From an uncultured Lentisphaeria bacterium (GTDB lineage Bacteria; Verrucomicrobiota; Lentisphaeria; Victivallales; Victivallaceae), in the NCBI GenBank assembly GCA_949298075.1, contig CASFVA010000066.1, positions 1-64,000 of the forward strand: a DNA stretch of 64,000 nucleotides, given 5' to 3'. Numbering within the stretch: the stretch's first letter is position 1; each line of letters opens with the position of its first letter. Below, piece by piece: positions 9,992-19,203 of this stretch. The notes under the pieces are model-generated. The model was not told where the DNA came from, searched no databases, and saw nothing but the letters and a program-made list of their open reading frames with translations. A program made the translations under genes and the position numbers.

Positions 9992-12037
9992 TCAGGATGG
10001 ATCCGGAACCGCGGCCGGCCGCCAGTTCAAACGCCGGTCCCCCACGGTGACGCCGTCGGAATCCACCCGAAGCCTGACGCCGCCGACCTCGACCCCGCCC
10101 CGGCCGTCAAAACTCACCGGAACGGCGGCAGCCTCCCGGCGACGCGGACTCAGCACGGTGACGGCGGTGAAGTCGGCGCGGGGCGACTCGGGAAAGATTT
10201 TCAGCTCAACCGCCCCTTTGTTGCGGCCGTCCCTCAAGTTGTAAATCGCCATGTAGGCATCGGAAACCCGGTGCCGGAAACCGTCGGGAACCCAGCAGGC
10301 GATGTCAAGTATCGTCCGCCGGCGCCGAAGCTGAAAACGTCCGTTGCCGAGTTCGTCGAACACGTCGTTCTTCTCCCGCCGGCACAGGTGCCAGCGCAGA
10401 TCGAACCGGTGCGGCCCGCCATCGCCGGAAAAACGGTCGATCACCACCAGCGCGTTGCTCTTCTTCAGCCGGATCAGCGCCCGAACCGCCAGTTCCTGAT
10501 TGATTGCATAGGCGGCGGCGGAGTTGCGCACCACCGCCGCGAACTCAGGATTATCCTCGACCGTCACTGTCGAACTGCCCGGTCGCCCCCTGACCGCCCG
10601 GGGGTTGGCTTTCGGAGCCGACGGGCTCTTCTGGTCACGGTCGTCAATCATCACGGTGTTGGCGCTGACGGTGGAATAATTGTAGGTTTCATGCGACTTT
10701 CTGCCATAAGCCGTCCCCGGCGGCATCACCAGAAATTCACCGAATGCCGCCAGCGCCACCGAGTTGCTCTCCGGAGCCCGGTTGAAATTGCCGCGGAATT
10801 CCGCCGCTCCCGCCATGGCGGCCAAAACGGCCTCATTGTCCCAGCCGGACCGCAGCACACTCTCACCGTTGTCGAACACCACAGTTTCCGGCAGCATCAA
10901 GTCGTCGCCGTTCCGGGCGGCCGGAATCTCCGGAAATCCGGATTCCGCCAGCAGCAGCAGATCAATCAGCCGGTTGCAATACCAGTCCGTCCCCCAGAAT
11001 GCGGCGCCCAGCGTGGATGCCGCCGGATCACCCCGGAGTCCGGCGGACACCAGAAACGCCAGCGCCGGCGGATCCGATACCGAACTCAGGTTGAAGTTCA
11101 ACCGGCTGCCCTCATGGAGTCCATCCCGGTTTCTCAGATGAAAATCGGTAATCAGCAGATAGCGTGAAACCGTCCGGAACGGTTCCGAGTCAAACGCCTC
11201 GCGTTCCGCCGGAGTCAGCGCCAGAAAAAACTCGGTGAATCCCAGGGTGGCCTCCCGCAGCGCGGAACAGCCGTTGACCAGACTGCCGTCCGGAAACGCC
11301 AGACCGGACCATTCCCGCTTCACCTCGGTCAGCATCCGGGCCGCCGCCGCTTCGTCGCCCAATGCACGGGCCACCGTCAATGCGGAGGCGGCAACGCAGA
11401 AGCGCTGCGGCGAATGGTCATTCCGCCGGAGCCGCCGCGCCGAGGTGCTCAGAAACATTTCGCGCAGAAACGCTTCGAATTCAGCGCGTTCCGCTTCGGA
11501 CATCAACTCGCGACCGGCCAAATCATATGCCAGCGCCAGCGACCGGCCGGCCGTGGCGGAAACGGTATTGGCCTGCGGATGCTTGCGGTCATACCATTTG
11601 AGATAAAAGGCTTTCGACTGTTTCGCACAGTACAGCAGGTGATCCCGGATAAACTGCCCCAGCTCCGGCAGCCCGCACAGACGATAGAACACCGCCGCCT
11701 CCGCCAGTTCCGGTATCGAGTCAAGGTAGGAACGGCCTTTGCGGGGTGCCGTCCGCCAGTCCTTCAGCTGCCGGGCGACAACCTGACGCCGCCGGTCCCA
11801 GGCGTTGCGCAACTGGGGATCCCGGACCATCAGCTCCGCCAAATCCGCCAGCGCCCGCCGCCGCCCCGGAGCAAGCCCCGGGCTGCGGCGAATCCAGTCC
11901 GCATCCGGACGCAGAGTTTCCGAATCCACCGCCGCCGGCGGCGGATCCGGCAGCGGCGGCCCCTCCGCTTCTGCTGCGTCCGCTCCCGCTGCCAGCACAA
12001 CGAACAGCATCGCTGTCATCGCCGCCATACGTTTCAT
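9992..12037 (-). CDS. Secreted heparinase II/III-like protein
   Basis: A 681-residue exported protein with an N-terminal signal peptide (hydrophobic residues 3-18, then ADAAEA). It has the two-part layout of polysaccharide lyases of the heparinase II/III group. An alpha-helical toroid fills roughly residues 60-380. It is followed by a beta-sandwich with SANTVMIDDRDQ, comparable to the conserved HNT-type motif, and RFDLRWHLCR. A role in breaking down acidic polysaccharides is plausible and fits Lentisphaerae, but activity is not assured because the usual His of that motif appears as Ser/Ala here. ATG 12037 has an excellent AGGAGG (12044-12049). It has its own promoter and ends opposite the convergent phosphoesterase gene. 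Confidence 0.75.
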   Translation of the reverse strand: MKRMAAMTAMLFVVLAAGADAAEAEGPPLPDPPPAAVDSETLRPDADWIRRSPGLAPGRRRALADLAELMVRDPQLRNAWDRRRQVVARQLKDWRTAPRKGRSYLDSIPELAEAAVFYRLCGLPELGQFIRDHLLYCAKQSKAFYLKWYDRKHPQANTVSATAGRSLALAYDLAGRELMSEAERAEFEAFLREMFLSTSARRLRRNDHSPQRFCVAASALTVARALGDEAAAARMLTEVKREWSGLAFPDGSLVNGCSALREATLGFTEFFLALTPAEREAFDSEPFRTVSRYLLITDFHLRNRDGLHEGSRLNFNLSSVSDPPALAFLVSAGLRGDPAASTLGAAFWGTDWYCNRLIDLLLLAESGFPEIPAARNGDDLMLPETVVFDNGESVLRSGWDNEAVLAAMAGAAEFRGNFNRAPESNSVALAAFGEFLVMPPGTAYGRKSHETYNYSTVSANTVMIDDRDQKSPSAPKANPRAVRGRPGSSTVTVEDNPEFAAVVRNSAAAYAINQELAVRALIRLKKSNALVVIDRFSGDGGPHRFDLRWHLCRREKNDVFDELGNGRFQLRRRRTILDIACWVPDGFRHRVSDAYMAIYNLRDGRNKGAVELKIFPESPRADFTAVTVLSPRRREAAAVPVSFDGRGGVEVGGVRLRVDSDGVTVGDRRLNWRPAAVPDPS

Positions 12038-12202
12038 GATCGTCCTCCTTTCAGACGTCAAAAGAGAATGCAGCCGGCGGCAGGAAAATCCGCCGCCGGA
12101 GCCGGAACGGTTGCCACCGCTCCGGCTGGACACCACTCCAACCGGAATACCGGACCGCACCGGATCCGCTTCCGGTACGCGTCACGAACCGGGTCCGGGG
12201 TT

Positions 12203-12231
12203 AAGATAGGACGATTGCGCCGAAAAGTCAA
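12203..12231 (-). promoter_or_regulatory. Promoter of the heparinase-like gene
   Basis: Minus strand TTGACT (12231-12226), 17 bp spacer, TATCTT (12208-12203). It leaves a leader of about 160 nt in which CCGGCGGC and GCCGCCGG (12071-12096) can pair around a 10 nt loop. Confidence 0.6.
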
Positions 12232-12246
12232 GCTGCCGGCAGTATT

Positions 12247-13806
12247 TTATCCGGCCGCCGGAACCGGCGCAAGGCAGAGATTGAGCATTTTTTCCGTGGC
12301 CTGGATGGCGGCCACCAGCTGATCGGAATCGACTCCGGTGGTCACCAGCGTGCGCCCGTTGCCCAGCGCCCAGGTGATCGTGCTCTCAACCAGGGCGTCG
12401 GTCCGGCCACCCGGCGGAATCCGCACCTGATAGTCAATCAGACGCGGCATCGACAGCCGGAAGTGCCGCAGACATTTGCGCAGCGCCTTGACGAAGGCGT
12501 CGTAACTGCCGTCGCCGGACGCGGTGGCCTCGGTGCGCACACCGTCGAACTCCAGCACCACCCGGGCCCGGGGCGTCGATTGCAGCCGGCTGACCGCTTC
12601 CACATCCACCACCTGCAGCCGCGACTTGATCGGAGTACGCAGCACCCCGGCCAGAATGAACGGCAAATCCGCCGGAGTCACCACCTTTTTCTTGTCTCCA
12701 AGCCGGATCACCTCGGTCAGCACCCGCTGCCGGACTTCCGGATCCAGATCAGTGGACAGTCCGAGCTGTTCGAGGTTCTGGTCAATCGACGCCTTGCCGG
12801 AAAGCTTGCCCAGCGCATAGTCGCGGTTGCGGCCGAACCGCTCCGGCATGAGCTTGTTCATGTAGAGCGATCCCTTCTTGTCGCCGTCGGCATGCACGCC
12901 GCAGGTCTGCGTATAGACATCGGCCCCGATTACCGGCGCATTCCAGGCGCAGCGCTTGCCCGAAATGCTCTGGATCAGATCCGATGCGTGCTGCAGCTCC
13001 TTTTCCGGCACATGAATCCGGCGGCCGGAAAGGTCGTTGACCGCCACCACCAGCTGCGAAAGCACCTGATTGCCGGCCCGCTCTCCCAGTCCGTTGATCG
13101 TGGCGTGGATTCCGGCGGCGCCGCCCCGGAGCGCGGCCAGGCTGTTGGCGGTCGCCAGTCCATAGTCGTTGTGCCCGTGAAAATCAAAATGAACTCCGGG
13201 GAAAGCGGTGGTCATCCACTCCATGGCCCGGGTCGTTTCCTCCGGCGACAGCACGCCGAGCGTATCGGCGAGCATCATCCGGCGCACCGGCAGTTCCCGG
13301 AGCCGCGCCGCCAGTTCGTAGACGTAGCCGAAATTGTCCCGTACTCCGTTGGACCAGTCCTCAAAATAGACGTTCACTCCCAGTCCGGCGGCCGCTGCCA
13401 GTTCAATTTCCCGGGAAATGTCGTCGAAATGGCGCTGCGGTGTCCGCCTGAGCTGCGTACGGCAGTGGTGTTCGGATCCTTTGACCAGCAGATTGAGCAC
13501 CCGTCCGCCGACCCCCCGGATCCATTCGACGGACTTGCCGCCATCAACAAATCCGAGAATTTCCAGCCGGTCGGCCAGCTCGCGGGGTTCCGCCCATTCG
13601 ATGATGGCGCGCACGGAGTCGCGCTCACCTTCGGAAACCCGGGCGGAACCGATCTCCACCCGGTCCACCCGCAGATGCTGCAACAGCAGGCGGGCAATTT
13701 CCAGTTTCTCCGCCGGAGTGAAAGCCACTCCCGGCGTCTGTTCACCGTCGCGCAGGGTGGTATCCATGACTTCGACGGACAAATCGTTGCGGTTACGGTT
13801 TTTCAT
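12247..13806 (-). CDS. cimA: (R)-citramalate synthase, Leptospira type
   Basis: Condenses pyruvate with acetyl-CoA to citramalate, the entry to a threonine-independent isoleucine pathway. The 519-residue protein carries the isopropylmalate-synthase-family signature DTTLRDGEQT near residues 15-24, FDFHGHND near 205-213, NGLGERAGN, and the LeuA regulatory domain at the C-terminus. From memory it follows the Leptospira citramalate synthase closely along its whole length (VDRVEI.SARVS, LGFVDG, EDWSNG, GVHADGDKKG, LIDYEVRIPPGG, ATEKMLN). That is why I call citramalate and not 2-isopropylmalate synthase. It lies 112 bp after the V-ATPase D gene with no promoter seen between them, so cotranscription is possible. 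A weakly placed GAGG precedes ATG 13806. Confidence 0.8.
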   Translation of the reverse strand: MKNRNRNDLSVEVMDTTLRDGEQTPGVAFTPAEKLEIARLLLQHLRVDRVEIGSARVSEGERDSVRAIIEWAEPRELADRLEILGFVDGGKSVEWIRGVGGRVLNLLVKGSEHHCRTQLRRTPQRHFDDISREIELAAAAGLGVNVYFEDWSNGVRDNFGYVYELAARLRELPVRRMMLADTLGVLSPEETTRAMEWMTTAFPGVHFDFHGHNDYGLATANSLAALRGGAAGIHATINGLGERAGNQVLSQLVVAVNDLSGRRIHVPEKELQHASDLIQSISGKRCAWNAPVIGADVYTQTCGVHADGDKKGSLYMNKLMPERFGRNRDYALGKLSGKASIDQNLEQLGLSTDLDPEVRQRVLTEVIRLGDKKKVVTPADLPFILAGVLRTPIKSRLQVVDVEAVSRLQSTPRARVVLEFDGVRTEATASGDGSYDAFVKALRKCLRHFRLSMPRLIDYQVRIPPGGRTDALVESTITWALGNGRTLVTTGVDSDQLVAAIQATEKMLNLCLAPVPAAG

Positions 13807-13918
13807 GTTGCGGTATCCTCAAATTGACTGGTTCCGCAACAGCCGGGCCGTTCAGGGACTCTGTCGCGGAAGGTGAAAACTTCTAACACCGGCCGCGGCA
13901 TGCCCTCCGGATTGCTCC

Positions 13919-14524
13919 TCAGGCCGAAGCCGCGACTTTGCGCTTGGCGATTTTGCTGCGGGCGACCGCGCTGGTCTCGAGGTCGCCCAACATAATTCGG
14001 ATGCGGCGGATGTTTTCCCGGCACTCCGGAATTTTGACTTTCTCAAACAGATTGACCCGCTGGCTCGTGGTGCGCAGCTCGGCTGAGAGCAGGTCGTACT
14101 GCTCCTTCAGAATCTTATAGGCTTCCCGCAGCTCCACTTCCTCCTTCAACGCCCGGACCGCATCATCCACAAACCAGTCGGTTGCAAACAGATCCCAGGT
14201 CAGCGGCTCAAAATCCACCCCCTCGAAAATCGGTATCGCAATGCCGGCGATGTTGCCGCTGCCGCGCCGCACCGCCCGGATTTTCACCAGTCCGGAAATC
14301 ATCTCGGCATCGCGCTCCGGACCGAAAAACGCCAGCAGTCCGGCCAACCGCACAGTCAGCGCCCGACGCGCCGCCAGATTGGCTTCCAGCTGCTCGCCGC
14401 TCTGGCGCACCTCAAACTGCAGCTGCTGCTTCTTGAGCTGAAGCGTCGGCAGAAAACGCTCAAACTGCTTTTGCGCATCCTGCTGTTTCTTCAGTTCAGT
14501 TTTGGTGAATTTGATCTTGCCCAT
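13919..14524 (-). CDS. ntpD: V-type ATPase subunit D
   Basis: Central-stalk rotor subunit that transmits rotation between the A/B catalytic head and the membrane ring. The 201-residue protein is mostly long charged helices with a coiled-coil character, and its N-terminus (KFTKTELKKQQ) is typical of the family. ATG 14524 gives the canonical N-terminus; upstream in-frame codons run back into the end of the B gene. It is the last ATPase gene of the operon here. No I or K membrane subunit follows; the next gene is cimA. Confidence 0.9.
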   Translation of the reverse strand: MGKIKFTKTELKKQQDAQKQFERFLPTLQLKKQQLQFEVRQSGEQLEANLAARRALTVRLAGLLAFFGPERDAEMISGLVKIRAVRRGSGNIAGIAIPIFEGVDFEPLTWDLFATDWFVDDAVRALKEEVELREAYKILKEQYDLLSAELRTTSQRVNLFEKVKIPECRENIRRIRIMLGDLETSAVARSKIAKRKVAASA

Positions 14525-14552
14525 GATGACAATTTCCGCAATGCTCCGGACT

Positions 14553-15866
14553 TCACTCCGCCGCCGGAGCCTTTTCCCCCGGCCAGAATTTGTCGCACAG
14601 ATCGGTTTTGATGCCGACTTCGGCACGTTCAAAGCAGTCGGCCAGAATCCGCCAGCCGAGATTGAGCGCCGCCTCCAGCGGAATGTTCACCGAAAGATCC
14701 ATCATTTCGTTTTCAAAACGTTTGCCGTATTTGAGCAGCTTGTTGTCCCAGGCGGTCATCTTGAACCCCATCGACTGCTTTTCCAGCGTACTCTTGTAAT
14801 CCGAATAGAGCCGGATCATCGCGTCCATAATGGCGCGGTGGTCCTCGCGGGTGCGCCCGTTGACCTGCTGCTTGAGCCGCGACAGCGAACCGAAAGGCTC
14901 AATGCGGCCGTTGCGCAGGTAGAACTGCCCCTCGGTGATGTATCCGGTATTGTCCGGCACCGGGTGCGTCACATCGTCTCCCGGCATCGTGGTGACCGCC
15001 AGAATCGTGATCGAACCGGCGCCGTCAAAGTCAACCGCCTTCTCATAGCGGCTGGCCAGCTGGCTGTAAAGATCGCCCGGATAGCCGCGGGTCGCCGGAA
15101 TCTGCTCCATGGTGATCGCAATTTCCTTGAGCGCGTCGGCGTAGTTGGTCATGTCGGTGAGCAGACAGAGCACCCGCTTGCCGCGCAAGGCGTAGGCCTC
15201 GGCCACCGCCAGCGCCATGTCCGGAACCATCAGACACTCCACCGTCGGATCGCTCGCGGTATGAATGAACATCACCGTGCGCGACAGAGCGCCGTGTTCG
15301 TCCAAAGTCCGCTTGAAGATCAGATAGTCGTCGTATTTCAGCCCCATGCCGCCGAGCACGATCACGTCGACCTCGGCCTGCAGCGCAATCCGCGCCAGCA
15401 GCTCGTTGTATGGCTCGCCCGCCACCGAGAAAATCGGCAGCTTCTGCGATTCGACCAGCGTGTTGAACACGTCGATCATCGGAATGTTGGTCCGGATCAT
15501 GTGACGCGGAATAATCCGCTTGGCCGGATTGACCGACGGAGCCCCGATCTCAATAAGTTCGGAATCGACGTCCGGACGGTGGTCGCGCGGCGCCCCCCGC
15601 CCGTTGAAAATCCGTCCCAGCAGGTCGTCGGAACCGGAAACCTGCATTTCCCGGCCGAGAAAGCGGACCTGATCCCCGGTGCTCACTCCGCGGCTGCCGG
15701 CAAACACCTGCAGCGACACCCGGGAACCGTCAAGCCGGATCACCTGCGCCAGGGAGACCCCGCGGGCGCTGGTCACCTCGGCCAGTTCGTTGTAGGCGAC
15801 GCCGTCGGCTTCGACGGTAATGACGTTTCCGGAGATGTGAATGATTTTATGATAGACTTTACGCAT
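14553..15866 (-). CDS. ntpB: V-type ATPase subunit B
   Basis: Non-catalytic nucleotide-binding subunit of the hexameric head, 437 residues as expected. Family features include the N-terminal beta barrel (residues 1-75), [20 protein letters not shown], the degenerate nucleotide region [15 protein letters not shown], and [13 protein letters not shown] with [11 protein letters not shown]. It lacks a true GKT P-loop, as B subunits do. The start overlaps the 3' end of the A gene by 8 nt, indicating coupled translation. The D gene follows 28 nt downstream. Confidence 0.96.
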   Translation of the reverse strand: MRKVYHKIIHISGNVITVEADGVAYNELAEVTSARGVSLAQVIRLDGSRVSLQVFAGSRGVSTGDQVRFLGREMQVSGSDDLLGRIFNGRGAPRDHRPDVDSELIEIGAPSVNPAKRIIPRHMIRTNIPMIDVFNTLVESQKLPIFSVAGEPYNELLARIALQAEVDVIVLGGMGLKYDDYLIFKRTLDEHGALSRTVMFIHTASDPTVECLMVPDMALAVAEAYALRGKRVLCLLTDMTNYADALKEIAITMEQIPATRGYPGDLYSQLASRYEKAVDFDGAGSITILAVTTMPGDDVTHPVPDNTGYITEGQFYLRNGRIEPFGSLSRLKQQVNGRTREDHRAIMDAMIRLYSDYKSTLEKQSMGFKMTAWDNKLLKYGKRFENEMMDLSVNIPLEAALNLGWRILADCFERAEVGIKTDLCDKFWPGEKAPAAE

Positions 15867-17601
15867 TTTGCTTGCCCTCGGCGATTTTGGCCTCGATGGC
15901 GGATTCCTGACTCTTGAATTCGACGCTGTCGAGCTTCAGATAGTTGCTGTCGATGAAAAGCTGGCGCAACTCCAGGAAATAGGTCCGCGCCGCATCCTTG
16001 CCGTCAAAACCGAAAGTCTCGTGCAGCACCCGGCAGACCATGTCGAACATGTAACGCTGCCGTTCGGCATCGGTGGCGCCGTCGACCGAATCAAACGTGT
16101 TCTGCTGCAGATAGACGTAGTCGAGAAATTCACTCTTGAGGTAGATCAGGAAGTCGTCCAGGCTGGTGCCCTCCTCGCCGATGACCTTCATCATCTGGGC
16201 GACCTCGCTGCCGCGCCGCAGGATTCCGCGGGCGAACTCCAGCTCTTTCTCGTTGACAAGACTGTGGTATTTGCTCCAGCTTTCCAGCGGATGGATCGCC
16301 GGATAGCGCCGGGCGTCGGAACGCTCGCGCGACAGCCCGAGAAACGCACCCACCACCTTGAGCGTGGCCTGAGTCACGGGCTCTTCAAAGTTGCCGCCGG
16401 CGGGCGACACCGCGCCGCCGATGGTCACCGAACCGGTCTCACCGGTCCGCAGCCGCACCAGTCCGGCCCGCTCATAGAAGCCGGCGATCAGGGATTCGAG
16501 ATAGGCGGGGAACGCCTCTTCGCCCGGAATTTCCTCCAGGCGTCCGGACATTTCCCGCAGCGCCTGCGCCCAGCGCGAAGTGGAATCGGCCAGCAGCAGG
16601 GTGTTCAATCCCATCTGACGGTAGTATTCGGCCATGGTCACCGCGGTGTAAACCGAGGCTTCCCGGGCCGCCACCGGCATCGAGCTGGTGTTGCAGATGA
16701 TGATGGAGCGGTCCATCAGCGACCGCCCGGTCCGGGGATCCTCAAGTTCAGGATATTCCCGGAGAATTTCCACCACTTCACCGGCCCGCTCGCCGCAGGC
16801 CGCCACCACCACCACGTCGGCTTCGGCATAACGGCTGATCGCGTGCTGCAGCACTGTCTTGCCGGCGCCGAACGGTCCCGGCGTACAGAACGTGCCGCCG
16901 ACGGCGACCGGGAAAAAGGTGTCGATGGTGCGCTGCTGGGTGACCAGAGTCTTTTCCGGCAGCAGTTTTTCACTGTAATCGGCGATCGGAACTTTCACCG
17001 GCCAGAACTGGGTCATGGTGATCCGGCGTTTTTCGCCCTGATCGCTGACCGCCACGGCCACGGCATCGTCAATCGTGTAATCGCCCTCGGCGACCACGCT
17101 TTCCAGCCGCCACCGCCCGCGCCAGGCCAGGGGAACCATGATGTAATGAGTGATGGTGCCCTCCGGCACCGAGCCGACCCGGTCGCCCGGCCCGACTTCG
17201 TCCCCGGCCGCGGCCAGCGGCGTGAAGTGCCACTGGCGCTCGCGGTCCAGGGCGCGCAGATAGACGCCGCGCTTGAGGAAAAATCCCTCCTGTTCAGCCA
17301 GCAGATTCAGCGGATTCTGAAGCCCGTCGTAGACCTGCGAAAGCAGTCCGGGACCAAGTTCGACGCTGAGCAGCTCACCGGTGAACTCCACCGCGTCACC
17401 GACCTTGAGGCCGTTGGTGCTTTCAAAAACCTGCAGATCGGCACGGTTGCCGCGCACCCGGATGACTTCGCTCTTGAGCCGGGCATCCCCGACATGCGCG
17501 AACGCCACCTCGTTCTGCATCACCTGATCGGTGAATTCGATGGTGATCATATTGCCGTTGACGCCGACCACCTTTTCGAGAGTTTTGTTTTGTTCCGCCA
17601 T
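15859..17601 (-). CDS. ntpA: V-type ATPase catalytic subunit A
   Basis: Catalytic subunit that binds and hydrolyses (or makes) ATP in the V/A-type head. The 580-residue protein has the barrel domain, the A-subunit insertion, the Walker [20 protein letters not shown] and the [12 protein letters not shown] region. A TTG at 17613 could also start the frame, but ATG 17601 (MAEQNK) is the better codon; neither has a strong Shine-Dalgarno. It follows the DUF2764 gene by 21 nt and overlaps subunit B. Confidence 0.97.
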   Translation of the reverse strand: MAEQNKTLEKVVGVNGNMITIEFTDQVMQNEVAFAHVGDARLKSEVIRVRGNRADLQVFESTNGLKVGDAVEFTGELLSVELGPGLLSQVYDGLQNPLNLLAEQEGFFLKRGVYLRALDRERQWHFTPLAAAGDEVGPGDRVGSVPEGTITHYIMVPLAWRGRWRLESVVAEGDYTIDDAVAVAVSDQGEKRRITMTQFWPVKVPIADYSEKLLPEKTLVTQQRTIDTFFPVAVGGTFCTPGPFGAGKTVLQHAISRYAEADVVVVAACGERAGEVVEILREYPELEDPRTGRSLMDRSIIICNTSSMPVAAREASVYTAVTMAEYYRQMGLNTLLLADSTSRWAQALREMSGRLEEIPGEEAFPAYLESLIAGFYERAGLVRLRTGETGSVTIGGAVSPAGGNFEEPVTQATLKVVGAFLGLSRERSDARRYPAIHPLESWSKYHSLVNEKELEFARGILRRGSEVAQMMKVIGEEGTSLDDFLIYLKSEFLDYVYLQQNTFDSVDGATDAERQRYMFDMVCRVLHETFGFDGKDAARTYFLELRQLFIDSNYLKLDSVEFKSQESAIEAKIAEGKQNA

Positions 17602-17622
17602 TTTAACAACCAATCCGAAAAA

Positions 17623-18150
17623 TTATTGATTTGTCACATTTCCGCAGATCCGCTCGGCGGCGGCGGCAAAATTCCGCCGGCCGTCCTCCCTGTCGCGTCC
17701 CCGATATTTGTTGACTATCGTCAGACGGAGACGGTATATGCACAGCGCATCAAAATCGAAATCATGCATCAGCGCCAGATCGTCAAGGAATTCCCAGCGC
17801 ATCCGGTCGAGCACCTGCTCACGGGCCGCGGGATCCGGCGCCGCCAGCGCCGCAGTCATGCCGTAGTCGACCGCGCCGAAATATTCCGCCGGATCAGGCA
17901 ATTCCACCGCGCCGCGCCGCCGGGCAATCTGGGTGCGCAGGTACTGTTCGAACCGCGCCATCCGTCCGTAAACTCCGGCCGCGAACTCCTCCGGATCGCC
18001 GGGCCGGGGGATTCCGTTGAAAGCGGTCAGAGCGGCATACTGCTCCTCCGGCAGCTCTCCGGCCGCCAGTTCATCAAAGCCGACAACCGTAAGCGGAGCC
18101 GGAGCATTCAGCTCCAGAACCGGCAGCGATGCGCAGAAAAAATAGTACAT
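17623..18150 (-). CDS. DUF2764 protein of the V-ATPase operon
   Basis: A 175-residue helical protein beginning MYYFFCASLP, matching by position and N-terminus the DUF2764 family that sits between E and A in V-ATPase operons of Chlamydiae, Bacteroidetes and relatives. Those operons lack subunit C, and it has been supposed that DUF2764 takes its place; that is inference. The gene starts 16 nt after subunit E ends and is surely in the operon. Confidence 0.75.
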   Translation of the reverse strand: MYYFFCASLPVLELNAPAPLTVVGFDELAAGELPEEQYAALTAFNGIPRPGDPEEFAAGVYGRMARFEQYLRTQIARRRGAVELPDPAEYFGAVDYGMTAALAAPDPAAREQVLDRMRWEFLDDLALMHDFDFDALCIYRLRLTIVNKYRGRDREDGRRNFAAAAERICGNVTNQ

Positions 18151-18166
18151 GAGAAACCGCTCTCGG

Positions 18167-18772
18167 TCATTGTTGGTCCCGGATTAAACCGGCGATCATG
18201 GATCCGGCGTAAGCGGCCACCAGTTCGGTGACAGCCTCCAGCGTAAAGTCAAAATACAGTTCGCCGTCCTTGAAACTTACTTCCATGCCGCCCGCAATCC
18301 CAGGTTCGGCGAGCACGCGCGGCGCGGTCTTGAAGCTGTCGGCCAGAGCGCTGCGCAGGGCGGATTCCAGGGCGGCGGCGTCTTTGACCGCCGCCAGCAC
18401 CGTCAGTTCGGAATCGGGTGAAGCCGCAAATTTCGCCGCCAGCTCGCGAATCAGACCGGCCATGAAATCGACCGTGAGCGCCGCTCCGGCCGCGCCGGAC
18501 ACCGCCCGGACAATACGGTCCTTGAGTTCATTTTCAAGCTTGAGCAAAATGTCCCGGGAGGCCTGCCGGATCGCGCTTTCCGCCCGCAGCCGGAGCGCGG
18601 CGGACTCATCGGCGGCCAGTTTGCGTTCGGCTTCCGCCTCGGCCCGGGCCGCGCTCACAATTCTTTCCGCCTCCTGTTTGGCGGCGGCAATGATGGCATC
18701 GCGCTCGGCTTGGGCTTTTTTGACGCCTTCGACATTGATCTTTTCCAAAAGACTTTGCAGTTCTTCGGCCAT
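18167..18772 (-). CDS. ntpE: V-type ATPase subunit E
   Basis: Peripheral-stalk subunit, 201 residues. The N-terminal half is a long Ala/Glu/Arg-rich helix (residues 10-85) that would form the stalk coiled coil. The C-terminal half (KDGELYFDFTLEAVTELV) is the globular part that touches subunit B. The frame is open to 18793, but ATG 18772 has GGAGG (18781-18785) 8 nt upstream. First gene of the operon, with a promoter just upstream. Confidence 0.85.
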   Translation of the reverse strand: MAEELQSLLEKINVEGVKKAQAERDAIIAAAKQEAERIVSAARAEAEAERKLAADESAALRLRAESAIRQASRDILLKLENELKDRIVRAVSGAAGAALTVDFMAGLIRELAAKFAASPDSELTVLAAVKDAAALESALRSALADSFKTAPRVLAEPGIAGGMEVSFKDGELYFDFTLEAVTELVAAYAGSMIAGLIRDQQ

Positions 18773-18828
18773 TTTTCTCTCCTCCGACGGCAAGCGGATT
18801 TTTGAATCGTACTTAATCTAATCTATAT

Positions 18829-18857
18829 AAAATAGACCGGAAAGCCTTTTTTTTCAA
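18829..18857 (-). promoter_or_regulatory. V-ATPase operon promoter
   Basis: Minus strand TTGAAA (18857-18852), 17 bp spacer, TATTTT (18834-18829). It gives a leader of about 50 nt before subunit E. Confidence 0.65.
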
Positions 18858-18942
18858 GTTGGATGCCGGATTTTCCCGCCACGCAGACCGGCGAAGTCCC
18901 GGACAGGATGCTGTTTTTTCTGTGAATTTCATGCCTTCAGGC

Positions 18943-18971
18943 TTGACACCGGGAGGTTTCGGAGATATTTT
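18943..18971 (+). promoter_or_regulatory. Promoter of the Cys-repeat envelope cluster
   Basis: A perfect TTGACA -35 (18943-18948), 17 bp spacer and TATTTT (18966-18971). A second -10-like TATAAT lies at 18971-18976 but is 22 bp from the -35. The predicted start point near 18978 falls inside the first palindrome. Confidence 0.65.
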
Positions 18972-18972
18972 A

Positions 18973-18992
18973 TAATTAGACGAGACTAATTA
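18973..18992. promoter_or_regulatory. Palindromic operator-like site 1
   Basis: TAATTAG-N6-CTAATTA, a perfect 7 bp inverted repeat with spacer ACGAGA, lying on the predicted transcription start. It recurs as site 2 at 19061-19080, 88 bp away, in the same orientation and with 17 of 20 bases the same. This suggests binding of a dimeric regulator at two places. Confidence 0.55.
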
Positions 18993-19026
18993 ATGTCCTG
19001 AACCCTCGCTCTGCCGGCTTTCATTG

Positions 19027-19040
19027 CTGAATATATTCAG
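19027..19040. repeat. Perfect 14 bp palindrome in the leader
   Basis: CTGAATATATTCAG equals its own reverse complement. It lies between the two TAATTAG sites in the leader and could be a third protein-binding site; it has no loop, so an RNA hairpin is less likely. Confidence 0.45.
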
Positions 19041-19060
19041 GCGAGACGAAGTTCAGCAGT

Positions 19061-19080
19061 TAATTAGAGAAGACTAATTT
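19061..19080. promoter_or_regulatory. Palindromic operator-like site 2
   Basis: TAATTAG-AGAAGA-CTAATTT, a 6 bp perfect inverted repeat (AATTAG/CTAATT) matching site 1. It is immediately followed by a strong Shine-Dalgarno-like AAGGAGGTG (19085-19093) that has no ATG behind it. Confidence 0.5.
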
Positions 19081-19203
19081 AAAAAAGGAGGTGCCCATTT
19101 AAATTTCAAACCGGTTCCGTTCAAGGGCCGCCGGAGTTCCTCCCGGACCGGCGGGTCAGCCCAGCATCCCGGGAATCAAGATTCGTAAAAAAAAGAGGTT
19201 ATT

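Noticed and set aside
13807-13918. A remnant of V-ATPase subunits I or K after subunit D
   Set aside because: The gap is only 112 bp and holds no hydrophobic reading frame.
15868-18231. A 787-codon open frame on the plus strand opposite the V-ATPase genes
   Set aside because: It is antisense to A, DUF2764 and E, and its product is a His/Arg/Pro-rich mirror of GC-rich codons with no domain.
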